A stretch of DNA of 42,795 nucleotides from contig NZ_BMUC01000004.1 of assembly GCF_014649995.1 (NCBI RefSeq), positions 1 through 42,795 of the forward strand, given 5' to 3'. The stretch's first letter is position 1; every line of letters starts with the position of its first letter. Below are positions 11,409 to 20,252 of this stretch, piece after piece. The notes under the pieces were generated by a model, which was not told the origin of the DNA, searched no databases, and saw only the letters and a list, made by a program, of their open reading frames with translations. Origin of the DNA: Streptomyces griseoflavus (GTDB lineage Bacteria > Actinomycetota > Actinomycetes > Streptomycetales > Streptomycetaceae). The translations under genes and the position numbers were made by a program.

Positions 11409-12092
11409 GTGCAGCGACCCTCCGCTCGTCCCGACCGCCGTCCGCCGCCGCCGTTCGACTCCTCCGCCGCCCGCCGGCTGCGGACCGCCCTGGGCGTGGG
11501 CCCGGACCATGTCGCCCACGCCCTGCGCGGCTCCTACGGGCTGCCGCACGTGACGCCCGTCCTCGTCGCCGCCTGGGAACGCGGGACCGCCACCCCGTCC
11601 CACCCCGAACTGACCGCGCTGGCCGGTGTGCTGTGGTGCTCGCCCGGTGAACTCATCGGGCGGCCGCGCACCTTGCGCGAGCACCGTGTCGCCCGTGGTC
11701 TGGCGCCCGAGGACGTGGCGCGCACCGTCGGCCACGAACTGCACGCCTACTTGCGGATGGAGGAGACGGGCCGGTGGCGTGGCACCGAGCGGCAGTCGGC
11801 CGCCCTGGCCCGGGTGCTCGCCCTGTCCCCGGCCGGCCTCGTCGCCGTCACCGGACGGGAGGACCAGCTCGCGGAGCTGCTGCGCGGCGCGGTGACGACC
11901 CGCTGGCAGGCCCACGTACGGCCGCTGTCGAAGATCGCGCCACTGGACCGGCGCCTGCTGGAGGAGGCCCTGCACCGACTGCACCGGGACTACCGGCACC
12001 GCACGGCCGGCCCCCAGAGCCGGGGCGGCGACGACTTCCTCGACCGGATCGTCGACCACTTCTGGTCGGCGGTCGAGGGCGCGGGCCCCTGA
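11409..12092 (+). CDS. Helix-turn-helix DNA-binding protein with two XRE-like domains
   Basis: 227 residues. Two XRE-like helix-turn-helix regions appear in tandem: residues about 18-85 (AARRLRTALGVGPDHVAHAL, with VLVAAWERGTATPSHPELTAL as recognition part) and about 87-150 (LREHRVARGLAPEDVARTVG, then YLRMEETGRWRGTERQSAAL). The C-terminal 70 residues are helical and charged (LLEEALHRLHRDYRHR) and may dimerise. No Shine-Dalgarno precedes the GTG, whereas a -10 sits seven bases away, so I take the message to be leaderless. Convergent with the lipoprotein gene, 22 bases apart. Target and signal are unknown. Confidence 0.8.
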   Translation: MQRPSARPDRRPPPPFDSSAARRLRTALGVGPDHVAHALRGSYGLPHVTPVLVAAWERGTATPSHPELTALAGVLWCSPGELIGRPRTLREHRVARGLAPEDVARTVGHELHAYLRMEETGRWRGTERQSAALARVLALSPAGLVAVTGREDQLAELLRGAVTTRWQAHVRPLSKIAPLDRRLLEEALHRLHRDYRHRTAGPQSRGGDDFLDRIVDHFWSAVEGAGP

Positions 12093-12114
12093 AGGAAGGC
12101 GTGCCCCTCGGCGG

Positions 12115-12636
12115 CTAGCAGCCCGCCTCGCCGCCCTCGTCCACCGGCGCGTCGACGTTGATCGCGTAGCCGGCTCCGGTGGTGAGGTCGGGGCGGCTGC
12201 CGTGGCCGTCCTCCGCCAGGCCCTCGGCGGTGAGGAAGACGATCCGCAGGGCCATCTCCTCCTTGGCGAAGCACAGGCCGTCGTCGGAGACGACCCCGGG
12301 GTCCGGGGCCCATCCGTCCCGTACCGCCGCCGTCCGGTAGTGCGCGGCCACTTCGGCCCGCGTCCCCGGGAAGGCGTAGGTGCGGTCGGCGTACACCGAG
12401 ACGTCGCCGCTGTCCGCCCAGCAGCCGGCGTCGACGTCTTCGAAGCCCCGGGCGACGGTGGCCCCGGCGGGCCGGGAGTCGAGGATGCCGAGCGCGGCCA
12501 CTTCCCCCACCCGTCCGTCGGTCCCCCCGCAGTCCTCGGCGAGGTCCCGCAGCGTGCAGCCGGTGAGCGTCCCGGCCGCACACACGGCCGACAGGAGCAG
12601 GGCCATCGGGAGGGTGGTACGGGTCCGCACGGACAC
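12115..12636 (-). CDS. Small secreted lipoprotein of unknown function
   Basis: 173 residues from GTG 12636, with GGAG 10 bases upstream. Lipoprotein signal peptide: basic MSVRTRTT, hydrophobic LPMALLLSAVCAAG, lipobox LTGC with lipidated C27. The mature part has cysteines at the start (C36), middle (two) and extreme C-terminus (GGEAGC), so disulfides are likely. YAFPGTRAEVAAHYRTAAVRDGW, read in two parts, resembles small Streptomyces lipoproteins of unknown role. No partner gene is obvious: the XRE-like gene converges on it and pfkA lies upstream on the same strand behind a hairpin. Confidence 0.8.
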   Translation of the reverse strand: MSVRTRTTLPMALLLSAVCAAGTLTGCTLRDLAEDCGGTDGRVGEVAALGILDSRPAGATVARGFEDVDAGCWADSGDVSVYADRTYAFPGTRAEVAAHYRTAAVRDGWAPDPGVVSDDGLCFAKEEMALRIVFLTAEGLAEDGHGSRPDLTTGAGYAINVDAPVDEGGEAGC

Positions 12637-12687
12637 AGCGGCTCCAGGAGGAAGGCCCGCGCGGAGGGATCCGCCGGGCAGGCGACT

Positions 12688-12716
12688 GTCCGTGCCGCTG
12701 CGAAGGCGGCACGGAC
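12688..12716 (-). terminator. Hairpin downstream of pfkA
   Basis: GTCCGTGCCG (12688-12697) pairs perfectly with CGGCACGGAC (12707-12716), loop nine bases, no U-tract. It lies between the pfkA stop and the lipoprotein start on the reverse strand and probably ends the pfkA message. Confidence 0.5.
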
Positions 12717-12799
12717 CGAACCTACCGAGGAGCGGTCACCGCCGCACCGGTCCTGCGCACTTCCGCGTCGCGCTCCCGGCATCGCCCGCGAGGAGCTTC

Positions 12800-13825
12800 C
12801 TAGAAGACCGACTCCGCCTCGTCCATCCGGTCGCCCGGAACCGTCTTGAGTTCGGTGACCGCCTCCGCCAGCGGCACCATCACGATGTCCGTGCCGCGCA
12901 GCGCGGTCATGTTCCCGAACTCGCCCCGGTGCGCGGCCTCCACCGCGTGCCAGCCGAAGCGGGTGGCCAGGACGCGGTCGTACGCCGTCGGCACGCCGCC
13001 GCGCTGGACGTGGCCGAGGATGACCGGCTTGGCCTCCTTGCCGAGGCGGCGCTCCAGTTCGTACGCCAGCGCCGTGCCGATGCCCTGGAAGCGCTCGTGG
13101 CCGAACTTGTCGATCTCGCCCTTGCCGTAGTCCATGGTGCCGCCGGCCGGGTGGGCGCCCTCGGCGACGCAGATCACCGCGAACTTCTTGCCGCGGGAGA
13201 AGCGTTCCTCGACCATCTTCACCAACTGGGCCGGGTCGAAGGGGCGTTCCGGCAGGCAGATGCCGTGGGCGCCGGCGGCCATGCCCGACTCCAGGGCGAT
13301 CCAGCCCGCGTGCCGGCCCATGACCTCGACGACCATCACCCGCTGGTGGGACTCGGCGGTGGTCTTCAGGCGGTCCATCGCCTCGGTGGCGACACCGACG
13401 GCGGTGTCGAAGCCGAAGGTGCGGTCGGTGGAGGAGATGTCGTTGTCGATCGTCTTCGGGACGCCGACCACCGGCAGGCCCGCCTCCGACAGCATGTGCG
13501 CGGCCGTCAGCGTGCCCTCGCCGCCGATCGGGATCAGCGCGTCGATGCCGAAGTCGCGGATCATGTCCGAGGCGTTCTCGCAGGCTTCGCGCAGTCGGTC
13601 GCGCTCCAGCCGGGCGGAGCCGAGTATGGTCCCGCCCCGGGCCAGGATGCCGCTGACCGCGTCGAGGTCGAGGGCGCGGTAGCGGCCGTCGAGCAGGCCC
13701 GAGTAGCCGTCCTCGAAGCCGATGACCTCGTCGCCGTAGTTGTCGATCGCGCGGTGCACGACCGACCGGATCACTGCGTTCAGGCCGGGGCAGTCGCCGC
13801 CTGCGGTGAGAACTCCGATACGCAT
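12800..13825 (-). CDS. pfkA: ATP-dependent 6-phosphofructokinase
   Basis: 341 residues, ATG 13825 with GGAG 10 bases upstream. Catalyses fructose 6-phosphate + ATP to fructose 1,6-bisphosphate. GGDCPG (9-14), GGEGT (101-105), PKTIDNDI (123-130) with catalytic D127, MGRHAGW (169-175) and the C-terminal HVQRGG are all present. The residue aligned with E. coli G104 is glycine, which marks ATP rather than pyrophosphate use, yet the position of E. coli G124 is K124, as in the group III actinobacterial enzymes. The order beside pta-ackA-pyk matches the pfkA2 locus of S. coelicolor as I recall it. Transcribed divergently from pta. Confidence 0.96.
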   Translation of the reverse strand: MRIGVLTAGGDCPGLNAVIRSVVHRAIDNYGDEVIGFEDGYSGLLDGRYRALDLDAVSGILARGGTILGSARLERDRLREACENASDMIRDFGIDALIPIGGEGTLTAAHMLSEAGLPVVGVPKTIDNDISSTDRTFGFDTAVGVATEAMDRLKTTAESHQRVMVVEVMGRHAGWIALESGMAAGAHGICLPERPFDPAQLVKMVEERFSRGKKFAVICVAEGAHPAGGTMDYGKGEIDKFGHERFQGIGTALAYELERRLGKEAKPVILGHVQRGGVPTAYDRVLATRFGWHAVEAAHRGEFGNMTALRGTDIVMVPLAEAVTELKTVPGDRMDEAESVF

Positions 13826-13917
13826 CGCGCTGTGTCTCCTGGTCGCTGTGGATATCTGTGAGCCAGTCCCGATTGTTTCATGCCCCCCACCGCGGCGCCG
13901 ACGCCGGACAGGCGGGC

Positions 13918-13946
13918 GTGCTAGCCAGCGCCGGAGGTATTGTCAA
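13918..13946 (-). promoter_or_regulatory. Candidate pfkA promoter
   Basis: Reverse strand: perfect TTGACA (13941-13946), exactly 17 bases, then TAGCAC (13918-13923). Transcription would start near 13911, giving a leader of about 85 bases. Confidence 0.6.
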
Positions 13947-13956
13947 GAGGGATCTG

Positions 13957-13970
13957 CTCACCTCGGTGAG
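13957..13970. promoter_or_regulatory. Dyad in the pfkA-pta divergent region
   Basis: CTCAC-CTCG-GTGAG, directly upstream of the pfkA -35 and 58 bases before the pta start, followed on the forward strand by TGATTTTTG. Either a regulator site for the divergent pair or a small stem in a pta leader. Confidence 0.35.
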
Positions 13971-14027
13971 TGATTTTTGTGGCCTTGGCGTTGACTCTTG
14001 CGGCCCCCGACGAAACGGAGAGCACGC

Positions 14028-16136
14028 GTGACCCGCAGCGTGTACGTGACCGGCATCGACCGCGGCGACGGCCGCCAGGTCGTCGAACTAGGGGTCATGG
14101 AGCTCCTGACCCGGCAGGTCGACCGGGTGGGCGTGTTCCGTCCCCTGGTGCACGACGGGCCGGACCGTCTCTTCGAACTGCTGCGGGCCCGCTACCGGCT
14201 CACCCAGGACCCGGCGACCGTCTACGGCCTCGACTACCACGAGGCGTCCACGCTCCAGGCCGAGCGGGGCACCGACGAACTGGTCTCCACCCTCGTCGAC
14301 CGGTTCCACCGGGTCGCCCGCGACTACGACGTCGTCCTCGTCCTCGGCACCGACTACGCCGACACCCAGTTCCCCGACGAACTGTCCCTCAACGCGCGGC
14401 TCGCCAACGAGTTCGGCGCCTCGGTGATCAGCGTCGTCGGCGGCCGCAGGCAGACCGCCGAGTCGGTGCGCGCCGAGACCCGCAACGCCTACCGCGCCTA
14501 CGCCACCCTGGGCTGCGACGTGCTCGCCATGGCCGTCAACCGGGTCGCCCGCGAGGACCGCGACGAGATCGCCGAGCGGCTCGCCAACCGGCTTCCCGTG
14601 CCCTGCTACGTGTTCCCCGACGAGCCGGCGCTCTCCGCCCCGACCATCTCGCAGATCGCGCACACCCTGGGCGCCAAGGTGGTGCTCGGCGACGACTCCG
14701 GGCTCGCCCGCGACGCGCTCGACTTCGTCTTCGGCGGCGCCACGCTGCCGAACTTCCTCGCCGCGCTGTCCCCCGGCTGCCTGGTGGTCACCCCGGGCGA
14801 CCGCGCCGACCTGGTCGTCGGCGCGCTGGCCGCGCACAGCGCCGGCACCCCGCCGATAGCCGGGGTGCTGCTCACCCTGGACGAGGTGCCCGGCGAGCAC
14901 GTCCTCACCCTCGCCGACCGGCTCGCCCCCGGCACCCCCGTGCTCTCCGTGCCGGACAACAGCTTCCCCACCGCCGAGCAGCTGTTCTCCCTGGAGGGCA
15001 AGCTGAACGCGGCCACCCCGCGCAAGGCGGAGCGGGCGCTCGGCCTCTTCGAGCGGTACGCCGACACCGCGGAGCTCACCCAGCGGGTCTCCGCGCCCAG
15101 CAGCGACCGCGTCACCCCGATGATGTTCGAGCACAAGCTGCTCGAACAGGCCCGCTCCGACCTGCGCCGGGTGGTGCTCCCCGAGGGCACCGAGGAGCGG
15201 GTGCTGCACGCGGCGGAGGTGCTGCTGCGCCGGGGGGTGTGCGAGCTGACCCTGCTCGGCGACGTCGACCAGATCCGCAAGAAGGCCGCCGACCTCGGCG
15301 TCGACCTCGGCGACACCCAGCTGATCGACCCGGCCGCCTCCCCCCTGCGGGACTCCTTCGCCGAGCGGTACGCGGCGCTGCGCGCCCACCGGGGCGTCAC
15401 CGTGGAGCTGGCCTACGACGTCGTCTCCGACGTGAACTACTTCGGCACGCTGATGGTGCAGGAGGGCCTCGCCGACGGCATGGTGTCGGGCTCGGTGCAC
15501 TCGACGGCGGCGACGATCCGGCCGGCCTTCGAGATCATCAAGACCCGCGAGGACGCGCGGATCGTCTCCTCGGTCTTCTTCATGTGCCTGGCCGACAAGG
15601 TCCTCGTCTACGGCGACTGCGCGGTCAACCCCGACCCGGACGCCGAGCAGCTCGCCGACATCGCCGTGCAGTCGGCGGTCACCGCCGCGCGGTTCGGGGT
15701 GGAGCCGCGGATCGCGATGCTGTCGTACTCCACGGGCACCTCCGGCTCCGGCGCCGACGTCGACAAGGTGCGCACCGCCACCGAACTGGTGCGCTCGCGC
15801 CGGCCCGACCTGCGCGTCGAGGGGCCGATCCAGTACGACGCGGCCGTGGAGCCGTCGGTCGCGGCGACCAAGCTGCCGGGCTCGGAGGTGGCCGGCCAGG
15901 CGACCGTGCTGATCTTCCCCGACCTGAACACCGGCAACAACACCTACAAGGCGGTGCAGCGCTCGGCCGGGGCGATCGCCGTCGGCCCGGTGCTCCAGGG
16001 TCTGCGCAAGCCGGTCAACGACCTGTCCCGGGGCGCCCTCGTCCAGGACATCGTCAACACCGTCGCCATCACGGCGATCCAGGCCCAGTCGCCGGTCACG
16101 TCCCCGGCCCCGAGCGAGAAGGCAGCCGCCCAGTGA
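14028..16136 (+). CDS. pta: Phosphate acetyltransferase
   Basis: 702 residues from GTG 14028, preceded by ACGGAGAG; the frame extends 30 bases further but without a site. Converts acetyl-CoA and phosphate to acetyl phosphate. The long form: residues 1-340 are the N-terminal P-loop-like plus DRTGG-type regulatory half (SVYVTGIDRGDGRQVVELG, LVLGTDYAD), though the usual GSGKT-like loop is degenerate here. The C-terminal half (from about 375, MMFEHKLLEQARSDLRRVVL) carries the PTA/PTB catalytic domain with PEGTEERVL, VSGSVHSTAATIRPAF, MLSYSTGTSGSG and FPDLNTGNNTYKAVQR. The ackA GTG overlaps its stop, so the two are coupled. Confidence 0.96.
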   Translation: MTRSVYVTGIDRGDGRQVVELGVMELLTRQVDRVGVFRPLVHDGPDRLFELLRARYRLTQDPATVYGLDYHEASTLQAERGTDELVSTLVDRFHRVARDYDVVLVLGTDYADTQFPDELSLNARLANEFGASVISVVGGRRQTAESVRAETRNAYRAYATLGCDVLAMAVNRVAREDRDEIAERLANRLPVPCYVFPDEPALSAPTISQIAHTLGAKVVLGDDSGLARDALDFVFGGATLPNFLAALSPGCLVVTPGDRADLVVGALAAHSAGTPPIAGVLLTLDEVPGEHVLTLADRLAPGTPVLSVPDNSFPTAEQLFSLEGKLNAATPRKAERALGLFERYADTAELTQRVSAPSSDRVTPMMFEHKLLEQARSDLRRVVLPEGTEERVLHAAEVLLRRGVCELTLLGDVDQIRKKAADLGVDLGDTQLIDPAASPLRDSFAERYAALRAHRGVTVELAYDVVSDVNYFGTLMVQEGLADGMVSGSVHSTAATIRPAFEIIKTREDARIVSSVFFMCLADKVLVYGDCAVNPDPDAEQLADIAVQSAVTAARFGVEPRIAMLSYSTGTSGSGADVDKVRTATELVRSRRPDLRVEGPIQYDAAVEPSVAATKLPGSEVAGQATVLIFPDLNTGNNTYKAVQRSAGAIAVGPVLQGLRKPVNDLSRGALVQDIVNTVAITAIQAQSPVTSPAPSEKAAAQ

Positions 16137-17344
16137 GTCCGTCCCGTGTCCTCGTCCTCAACTCCGGCTCCTCGTCGGTGAAGTACCAGCTGCTGGACAT
16201 GGGCGACAGCAGCCGGCTGGCCACCGGGCTGATCGAGCGCATCGGCGAGCGGACCTCCCTGGTGAAGCACTCGCCGCTCGCGTCGGGCGGCGACACCCGG
16301 GAGCGGACCGGCCCCGTCACCGACCACGACGCCGCCCTGAAGGCGATGGCCGAGGAGCTGGCCGCCGACGGCCTGGGCCTGGACTCCCCCGAGCTGGCCG
16401 CGATCGGGCACCGGGTGGTGCACGGCGGGATGCACTTCACCGAGCCGACGGTGATCGACGACCGGGTGCTCGCCGAGATCGAACGGCTGATCCCGGTGGC
16501 GCCGCTGCACAACCCGGCCAACCTCACCGGCATCCGCACCGCCATGACGCTGCGCCCCGACCTGCCGCAGGTCGCGGTCTTCGACACGTCCTTCCACACC
16601 ACGATGCCGGAGTCGGCCGCCCGGTACGCGATCGACGTGAGGACCGCCGACGAGCACCGCGTCCGCCGCTACGGCTTCCACGGCACGTCGCACGCCTACG
16701 TCTCCCGGGAGACCGCGAGGCTGCTGGGGAAGGCGCCCGAGGAGGTGAACGTCATCGTGCTGCACCTGGGCAACGGGGCGTCCGCCTCGGCCGTGCGGGG
16801 CGGGCGCTGCGTGGACACCTCCATGGGGCTGACGCCCTTGGAGGGGCTGGTGATGGGTACGCGGTCCGGAGACATGGACCCGGCCGTCATCTTCCATTTG
16901 ATGCGTGTCGGCGGAATGTCCGCCGACGAGATCGACACGCTGCTGAACAAGAAGAGCGGTCTGGTCGGGCTGTGCGGTGACAACGACATGCGGGAGATCC
17001 GGCGCCGGGTCGACGAGGGCGACGAACAGGCGAAGCTCGCGTTCGACATCTACATTCACCGTCTGAAGAAGTACATCGGCGCCTATTACGCCGTTCTCGG
17101 ACGGGTGGACGCGGTGGCCTTCACCGCCGGGGTCGGTGAGAACGCCGCTCCGGTGCGGGAAGCGGCCGTGGCGGGCCTGGAGGGAATGGGCCTGGCGGTC
17201 GACGCCGGGCGCAACGCCGTACGGGGCGGCGGAGCGCGGCTGATCTCGCCCGAGGGCGCGCGGGTGGCGGTGGCGGTGGTGCCGACGGACGAGGAAATGG
17301 AGATCGCACAGCAGACCTACGCACTGGTCGGAAAGGACAACTGA
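16133..17344 (+). CDS. ackA: Acetate kinase
   Basis: 403 residues. Start GTG 16133 overlaps the pta stop by four bases (GTGA). Phosphorylates acetate or, in reverse, makes ATP from acetyl phosphate. ASKHA-fold signatures: LNSGSSSVKY (9-18), GHRVVHGG (92-99), VFDTSFHTTMP with D151, YGFHGTSH with H183, LHLGNGASASAV, and GVGENA. Together with Pta it forms the acetate overflow/assimilation pathway. Seventy-three bases separate it from pyk, which has its own promoter. Confidence 0.97.
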   Translation: MSPSRVLVLNSGSSSVKYQLLDMGDSSRLATGLIERIGERTSLVKHSPLASGGDTRERTGPVTDHDAALKAMAEELAADGLGLDSPELAAIGHRVVHGGMHFTEPTVIDDRVLAEIERLIPVAPLHNPANLTGIRTAMTLRPDLPQVAVFDTSFHTTMPESAARYAIDVRTADEHRVRRYGFHGTSHAYVSRETARLLGKAPEEVNVIVLHLGNGASASAVRGGRCVDTSMGLTPLEGLVMGTRSGDMDPAVIFHLMRVGGMSADEIDTLLNKKSGLVGLCGDNDMREIRRRVDEGDEQAKLAFDIYIHRLKKYIGAYYAVLGRVDAVAFTAGVGENAAPVREAAVAGLEGMGLAVDAGRNAVRGGGARLISPEGARVAVAVVPTDEEMEIAQQTYALVGKDN

Positions 17345-17376
17345 GCAGGGACTTTCTCATTTGTATCTTCCGCCAG

Positions 17377-17411
17377 ACGGAATATTCCGTAGCGAAACAA
17401 ACGGATAGGAT
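17377..17411 (+). promoter_or_regulatory. pyk promoter region with a perfect 14-base palindrome
   Basis: ACGGAATATTCCGT at 17377-17390 is a perfect palindrome lying where a -35 would be; TTCCG at 17368-17372 adds a third half-site. The -10 TAGGAT (17406-17411) ends six bases before the pyk ATG, so the message may be leaderless, although AGGA at 17407-17410 could also serve as a ribosome site. Confidence 0.5.
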
Positions 17412-17417
17412 CGCCCC

Positions 17418-18845
17418 ATGCGCCGTTCGAAAATCGTCTGTACTCTCGGCCCCGCGGTCGACTCCCACGAGCAGCTTGTCGCCCTGATCGAAGCCGGCAT
17501 GAACGTGGCCCGCTTCAACTTCAGCCACGGCTCGCACGCCGAGCACCAGGGCCGGTACGACCGGGTCCGAGCCGCCGCCAAGGAGACGGGCAGGGCCGTC
17601 GGCGTCCTCGCCGACCTCCAGGGCCCGAAGATCCGCCTGGAGACCTTCGCCGAAGGCCCCGTCGAGCTGGTGCGCGGTGACGAGTTCACCATCACCACCG
17701 AGGACGTCCCGGGCGACCGGACGATCTGCGGGACGACCTACAAGGGCCTGCCGGGCGACGTCTCCCGCGGCGACCAGATCCTCATCAACGACGGCAACGT
17801 CGAGCTGAAGGTGCTGGACGTCGAGGGCCCCCGGGTGAAGTCGATCGTCATCGAGGGCGGTGTCATCTCCGACCACAAGGGCATCAACCTGCCCGGCGCG
17901 GCGGTGAACGTGCCCGCGCTGTCCGAGAAGGACATCGACGACCTGCGCTTCGCCCTGCGGATGGGCTGCGACCTGGTCGCGCTCTCCTTCGTGCGGGACG
18001 CCAAGGACGTCGCCGACGTCCACCGCGTGATGGACGAGGAGGGCCGCCGGGTCCCGGTCATCGCCAAGGTGGAGAAGCCGCAGGCGGTGGAGAACATGGA
18101 GGGCGTCGTGGCGGCCTTCGACGCCGTCATGGTCGCGCGCGGCGACCTGGCCGTCGAATACCCGCTCGAGAAGGTCCCGATGGTGCAGAAGCGCCTGATC
18201 GAGCTCTGCCGGCGCAACGCCAAGCCGGTGATCGTGGCGACCCAGATGATGGAGTCGATGATCACCAACTCGCGGCCGACCCGCGCGGAGGCCTCCGACG
18301 TGGCCAACGCGATCCTGGACGGCGCCGACGCGGTCATGCTGTCGGCCGAGTCGAGCGTGGGCGCCTACCCGATCGAGACCGTGCGGACGATGTCGAAGAT
18401 CGTCCAGGCGGCCGAGCAGGAGCTGCTCTCCAAGGGCCTGCAGCCGCTGGTGCCGGGCAAGAAGCCGCGCACGCAGGGCGGTTCGGTGGCCCGCGCCGCC
18501 TGCGAGATCGCCGACTTCCTCGGCGGCAAGGGCCTGGTGGCCTTCACCCAGTCCGGCGACACCGCCCGGCGGCTGTGCCGCTACCGGGTCGCCCAGCCGA
18601 TCCTGGCCTTCACCACGGACGAGTCGACGCGCAATCAGCTGACGCTCAGCTGGGGCGTGGAACCGCACGTCGTGCCGTTCGTGAACAGCACCGACGAGAT
18701 GGTCGAGCTGGTGGAGCAGGAGCTGGTCAAGCTGAACCGCTTCGCCGAGGGCGACACCGTGATCATCACCGCCGGCTCGCCCCCCGGCGTCCCGGGCACC
18801 ACCAACATGGTCCGCGTCCACCACCTGGGCGACGCGACCAGCTGA
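17418..18845 (+). CDS. pyk: Pyruvate kinase
   Basis: 475 residues, full length. Transfers phosphate from phosphoenolpyruvate to ADP. Residues 1-70 hold RRSKIVCTLGPA and MNVARFNFSHG (R32, N34, S36), the B domain covers about 71-168, VIAKVEKPQAVENM supplies K217 and E219, MVARGDLAVE supplies D243, and KPVIVATQMMESM is present. The C-terminal domain (about 345-475) ends in TAGSPPGVPGTTNMV, the effector loop region. Many Streptomyces carry two pyk genes; this locus beside ackA corresponds to the pyk2 position as I recall it. A strong terminator follows. Confidence 0.97.
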   Translation: MRRSKIVCTLGPAVDSHEQLVALIEAGMNVARFNFSHGSHAEHQGRYDRVRAAAKETGRAVGVLADLQGPKIRLETFAEGPVELVRGDEFTITTEDVPGDRTICGTTYKGLPGDVSRGDQILINDGNVELKVLDVEGPRVKSIVIEGGVISDHKGINLPGAAVNVPALSEKDIDDLRFALRMGCDLVALSFVRDAKDVADVHRVMDEEGRRVPVIAKVEKPQAVENMEGVVAAFDAVMVARGDLAVEYPLEKVPMVQKRLIELCRRNAKPVIVATQMMESMITNSRPTRAEASDVANAILDGADAVMLSAESSVGAYPIETVRTMSKIVQAAEQELLSKGLQPLVPGKKPRTQGGSVARAACEIADFLGGKGLVAFTQSGDTARRLCRYRVAQPILAFTTDESTRNQLTLSWGVEPHVVPFVNSTDEMVELVEQELVKLNRFAEGDTVIITAGSPPGVPGTTNMVRVHHLGDATS

Positions 18846-18856
18846 CCGCGCGCACG

Positions 18857-18893
18857 ACCGAGGGCGTCCCCCGCGAAGGGGGACGCCCTCGGT
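18857..18893. terminator. Perfect 16-base-pair hairpin after pyk
   Basis: ACCGAGGGCGTCCCCC (18857-18872), loop GCGAA, GGGGGACGCCCTCGGT (18878-18893). It lies between pyk and the convergent secreted-protein gene and can serve both, though neither side has a clean U-run. Confidence 0.8.
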
Positions 18894-18929
18894 GCTTCGC
18901 CCGGCTCCCGGAGGAGTCCCGCGCCACGC

Positions 18930-20252
18930 TCAGCTGACGTACTGGTGCAGGCCCGGGATGTGCAGGGTTCCGCCGAACTGGCCGGCCTGCTGCACCGTGA
19001 CGTCGGTGAAGTAGATCAGCGGGATGTTCAGCGGCGGAGGGTGCTCCGGGTCGAAGGTGATCGGGATGAGCCCGAGCAGCTTGCCGGAGATGCTCTCCGT
19101 GTACATCAGGGTGTCGCCGTCGCGGATGGTCGACGTCGACCCCTTGGCGGCCTGCACGTGGTAGGTCTTGCCGGACTGCTCGTCCTTGACCGTCTGGTGC
19201 AGGTCACCGATGTCGGTGCCGTTGGAGACGATGTACTTCAGCACCTTCTTGGTGGTGCCGTTCGCGGTCCGTACCTCGACGATGCCCTTGTAGTCGGCGC
19301 CCTTCAGGGTCAGCGAGCTGGCGTTCAGGTGCCAGGGGACGTCGGGCAGCGGGACCTTGTTGTCGACCCCGCCCTCGGCGTCGGTGGCGACCGGGCAGTC
19401 CTCGAGGTCGGTGCCGGACGTCTCGGAAGGGCTCGGCGTGGGGGTGGCCTCGGGGGTGGCGGTCGCCTCCTCGGCCTTCTCCTCCGCCCCGTCCTCGGTG
19501 TCCCCCGCCGCCTCGGACGCCTTGTCCCCGGCGTCCTCGGTGGTGTCCTTCGCCGGTTCGGACGCCGCCTCGGCGGTCTCCTCCGCGGCGTCGGCCCTGT
19601 CCTCGGCCGCCGGGGCGGAGGCGGACGGGGTGGGGTTCGGGCTCGCCTCTTCCTTCTTGTCCTTCGGAGTGAAGACGTCCTTGATGGCGTCCCCGATCTC
19701 CTCCAGCACGTTGCGGTCGGTTTCCGAGGGCGCGGGCGCGGGTTCGGCCGGCTTCTCGGCGGCCTGTCCGGCCGCGGACGCGGAGGGGGCCGGCTCGGGT
19801 GCGGGCTTGTCGTCGGAACCTGAATCCGGCGAAGAGTCCGCTTCCTTGTCCGTGTCCTTGTCCGTGTCCTTCTGCCCGGGTGCCGACGGGGCCGGCTCGG
19901 CGGAGGACTCGTCGTCCGGGGAGGCGCTGTCGCTCGCCGTGGCGGACGGGGTGGGCGACGCGGTGGCGTCCCCCTTCTCCCCCTTCTCGGCCTCCTCGAT
20001 GGCCTCCAGGCACTCCTTGAACTCTTCGGCCGTGAGGTTCTTCGACGACGGCTGGTCGTCGGCCTGGGCGAGAGTGGGGGTGAAGCCCATGCCCATGAGG
20101 ACCGCGGTGGGCATCGCCGCGATGGCTATCGCTTTGCCGGCAGGCATGTGGAACCTGGTGAACAGCGGCTTCTTGGGTGCCGCGTGGCGCGGCCCGGTTC
20201 TCACACGGGACGTCTCCACATCAGTCCCGTGGGTCACCTCGTCAGCCGGCAC
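18930..20252 (-). CDS. Secreted Pro/Ser/Glu/Ala-rich protein, last gene of the DUF6230/DUF6114 operon
   Basis: 440 residues. Start GTG 20252 lies inside the end of the DUF6114 gene (11-base overlap) with GGGAGG four bases upstream. A basic N-terminus (APKKPLFTRFHMPAGK) leads to a hydrophobic stretch about 37-60 (AIAIAAMPTAVLMGMGF) and a probable cleavage after LAQA. Residues about 90-290 are low-complexity Ser/Pro/Ala/Glu/Asp with repeats such as DTDKDTDKE, probably a cell-wall-spanning stalk. Residues 295-440 are an ordered beta-rich domain (LTLKGADYKGIVEVRTANG, TLHIPGLHQYV) whose ending resembles DUF6230-type lipid-related proteins. No sorting signal. I do not recognise a function. Confidence 0.75.
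   Translation of the reverse strand: MPADEVTHGTDVETSRVRTGPRHAAPKKPLFTRFHMPAGKAIAIAAMPTAVLMGMGFTPTLAQADDQPSSKNLTAEEFKECLEAIEEAEKGEKGDATASPTPSATASDSASPDDESSAEPAPSAPGQKDTDKDTDKEADSSPDSGSDDKPAPEPAPSASAAGQAAEKPAEPAPAPSETDRNVLEEIGDAIKDVFTPKDKKEEASPNPTPSASAPAAEDRADAAEETAEAASEPAKDTTEDAGDKASEAAGDTEDGAEEKAEEATATPEATPTPSPSETSGTDLEDCPVATDAEGGVDNKVPLPDVPWHLNASSLTLKGADYKGIVEVRTANGTTKKVLKYIVSNGTDIGDLHQTVKDEQSGKTYHVQAAKGSTSTIRDGDTLMYTESISGKLLGLIPITFDPEHPPPLNIPLIYFTDVTVQQAGQFGGTLHIPGLHQYVS

Noticed and set aside
12800-18845. A single pfk-pta-ack-pyk operon
   Set aside because: pfkA is on the opposite strand with its own promoter, and pyk has its own promoter region after ackA.
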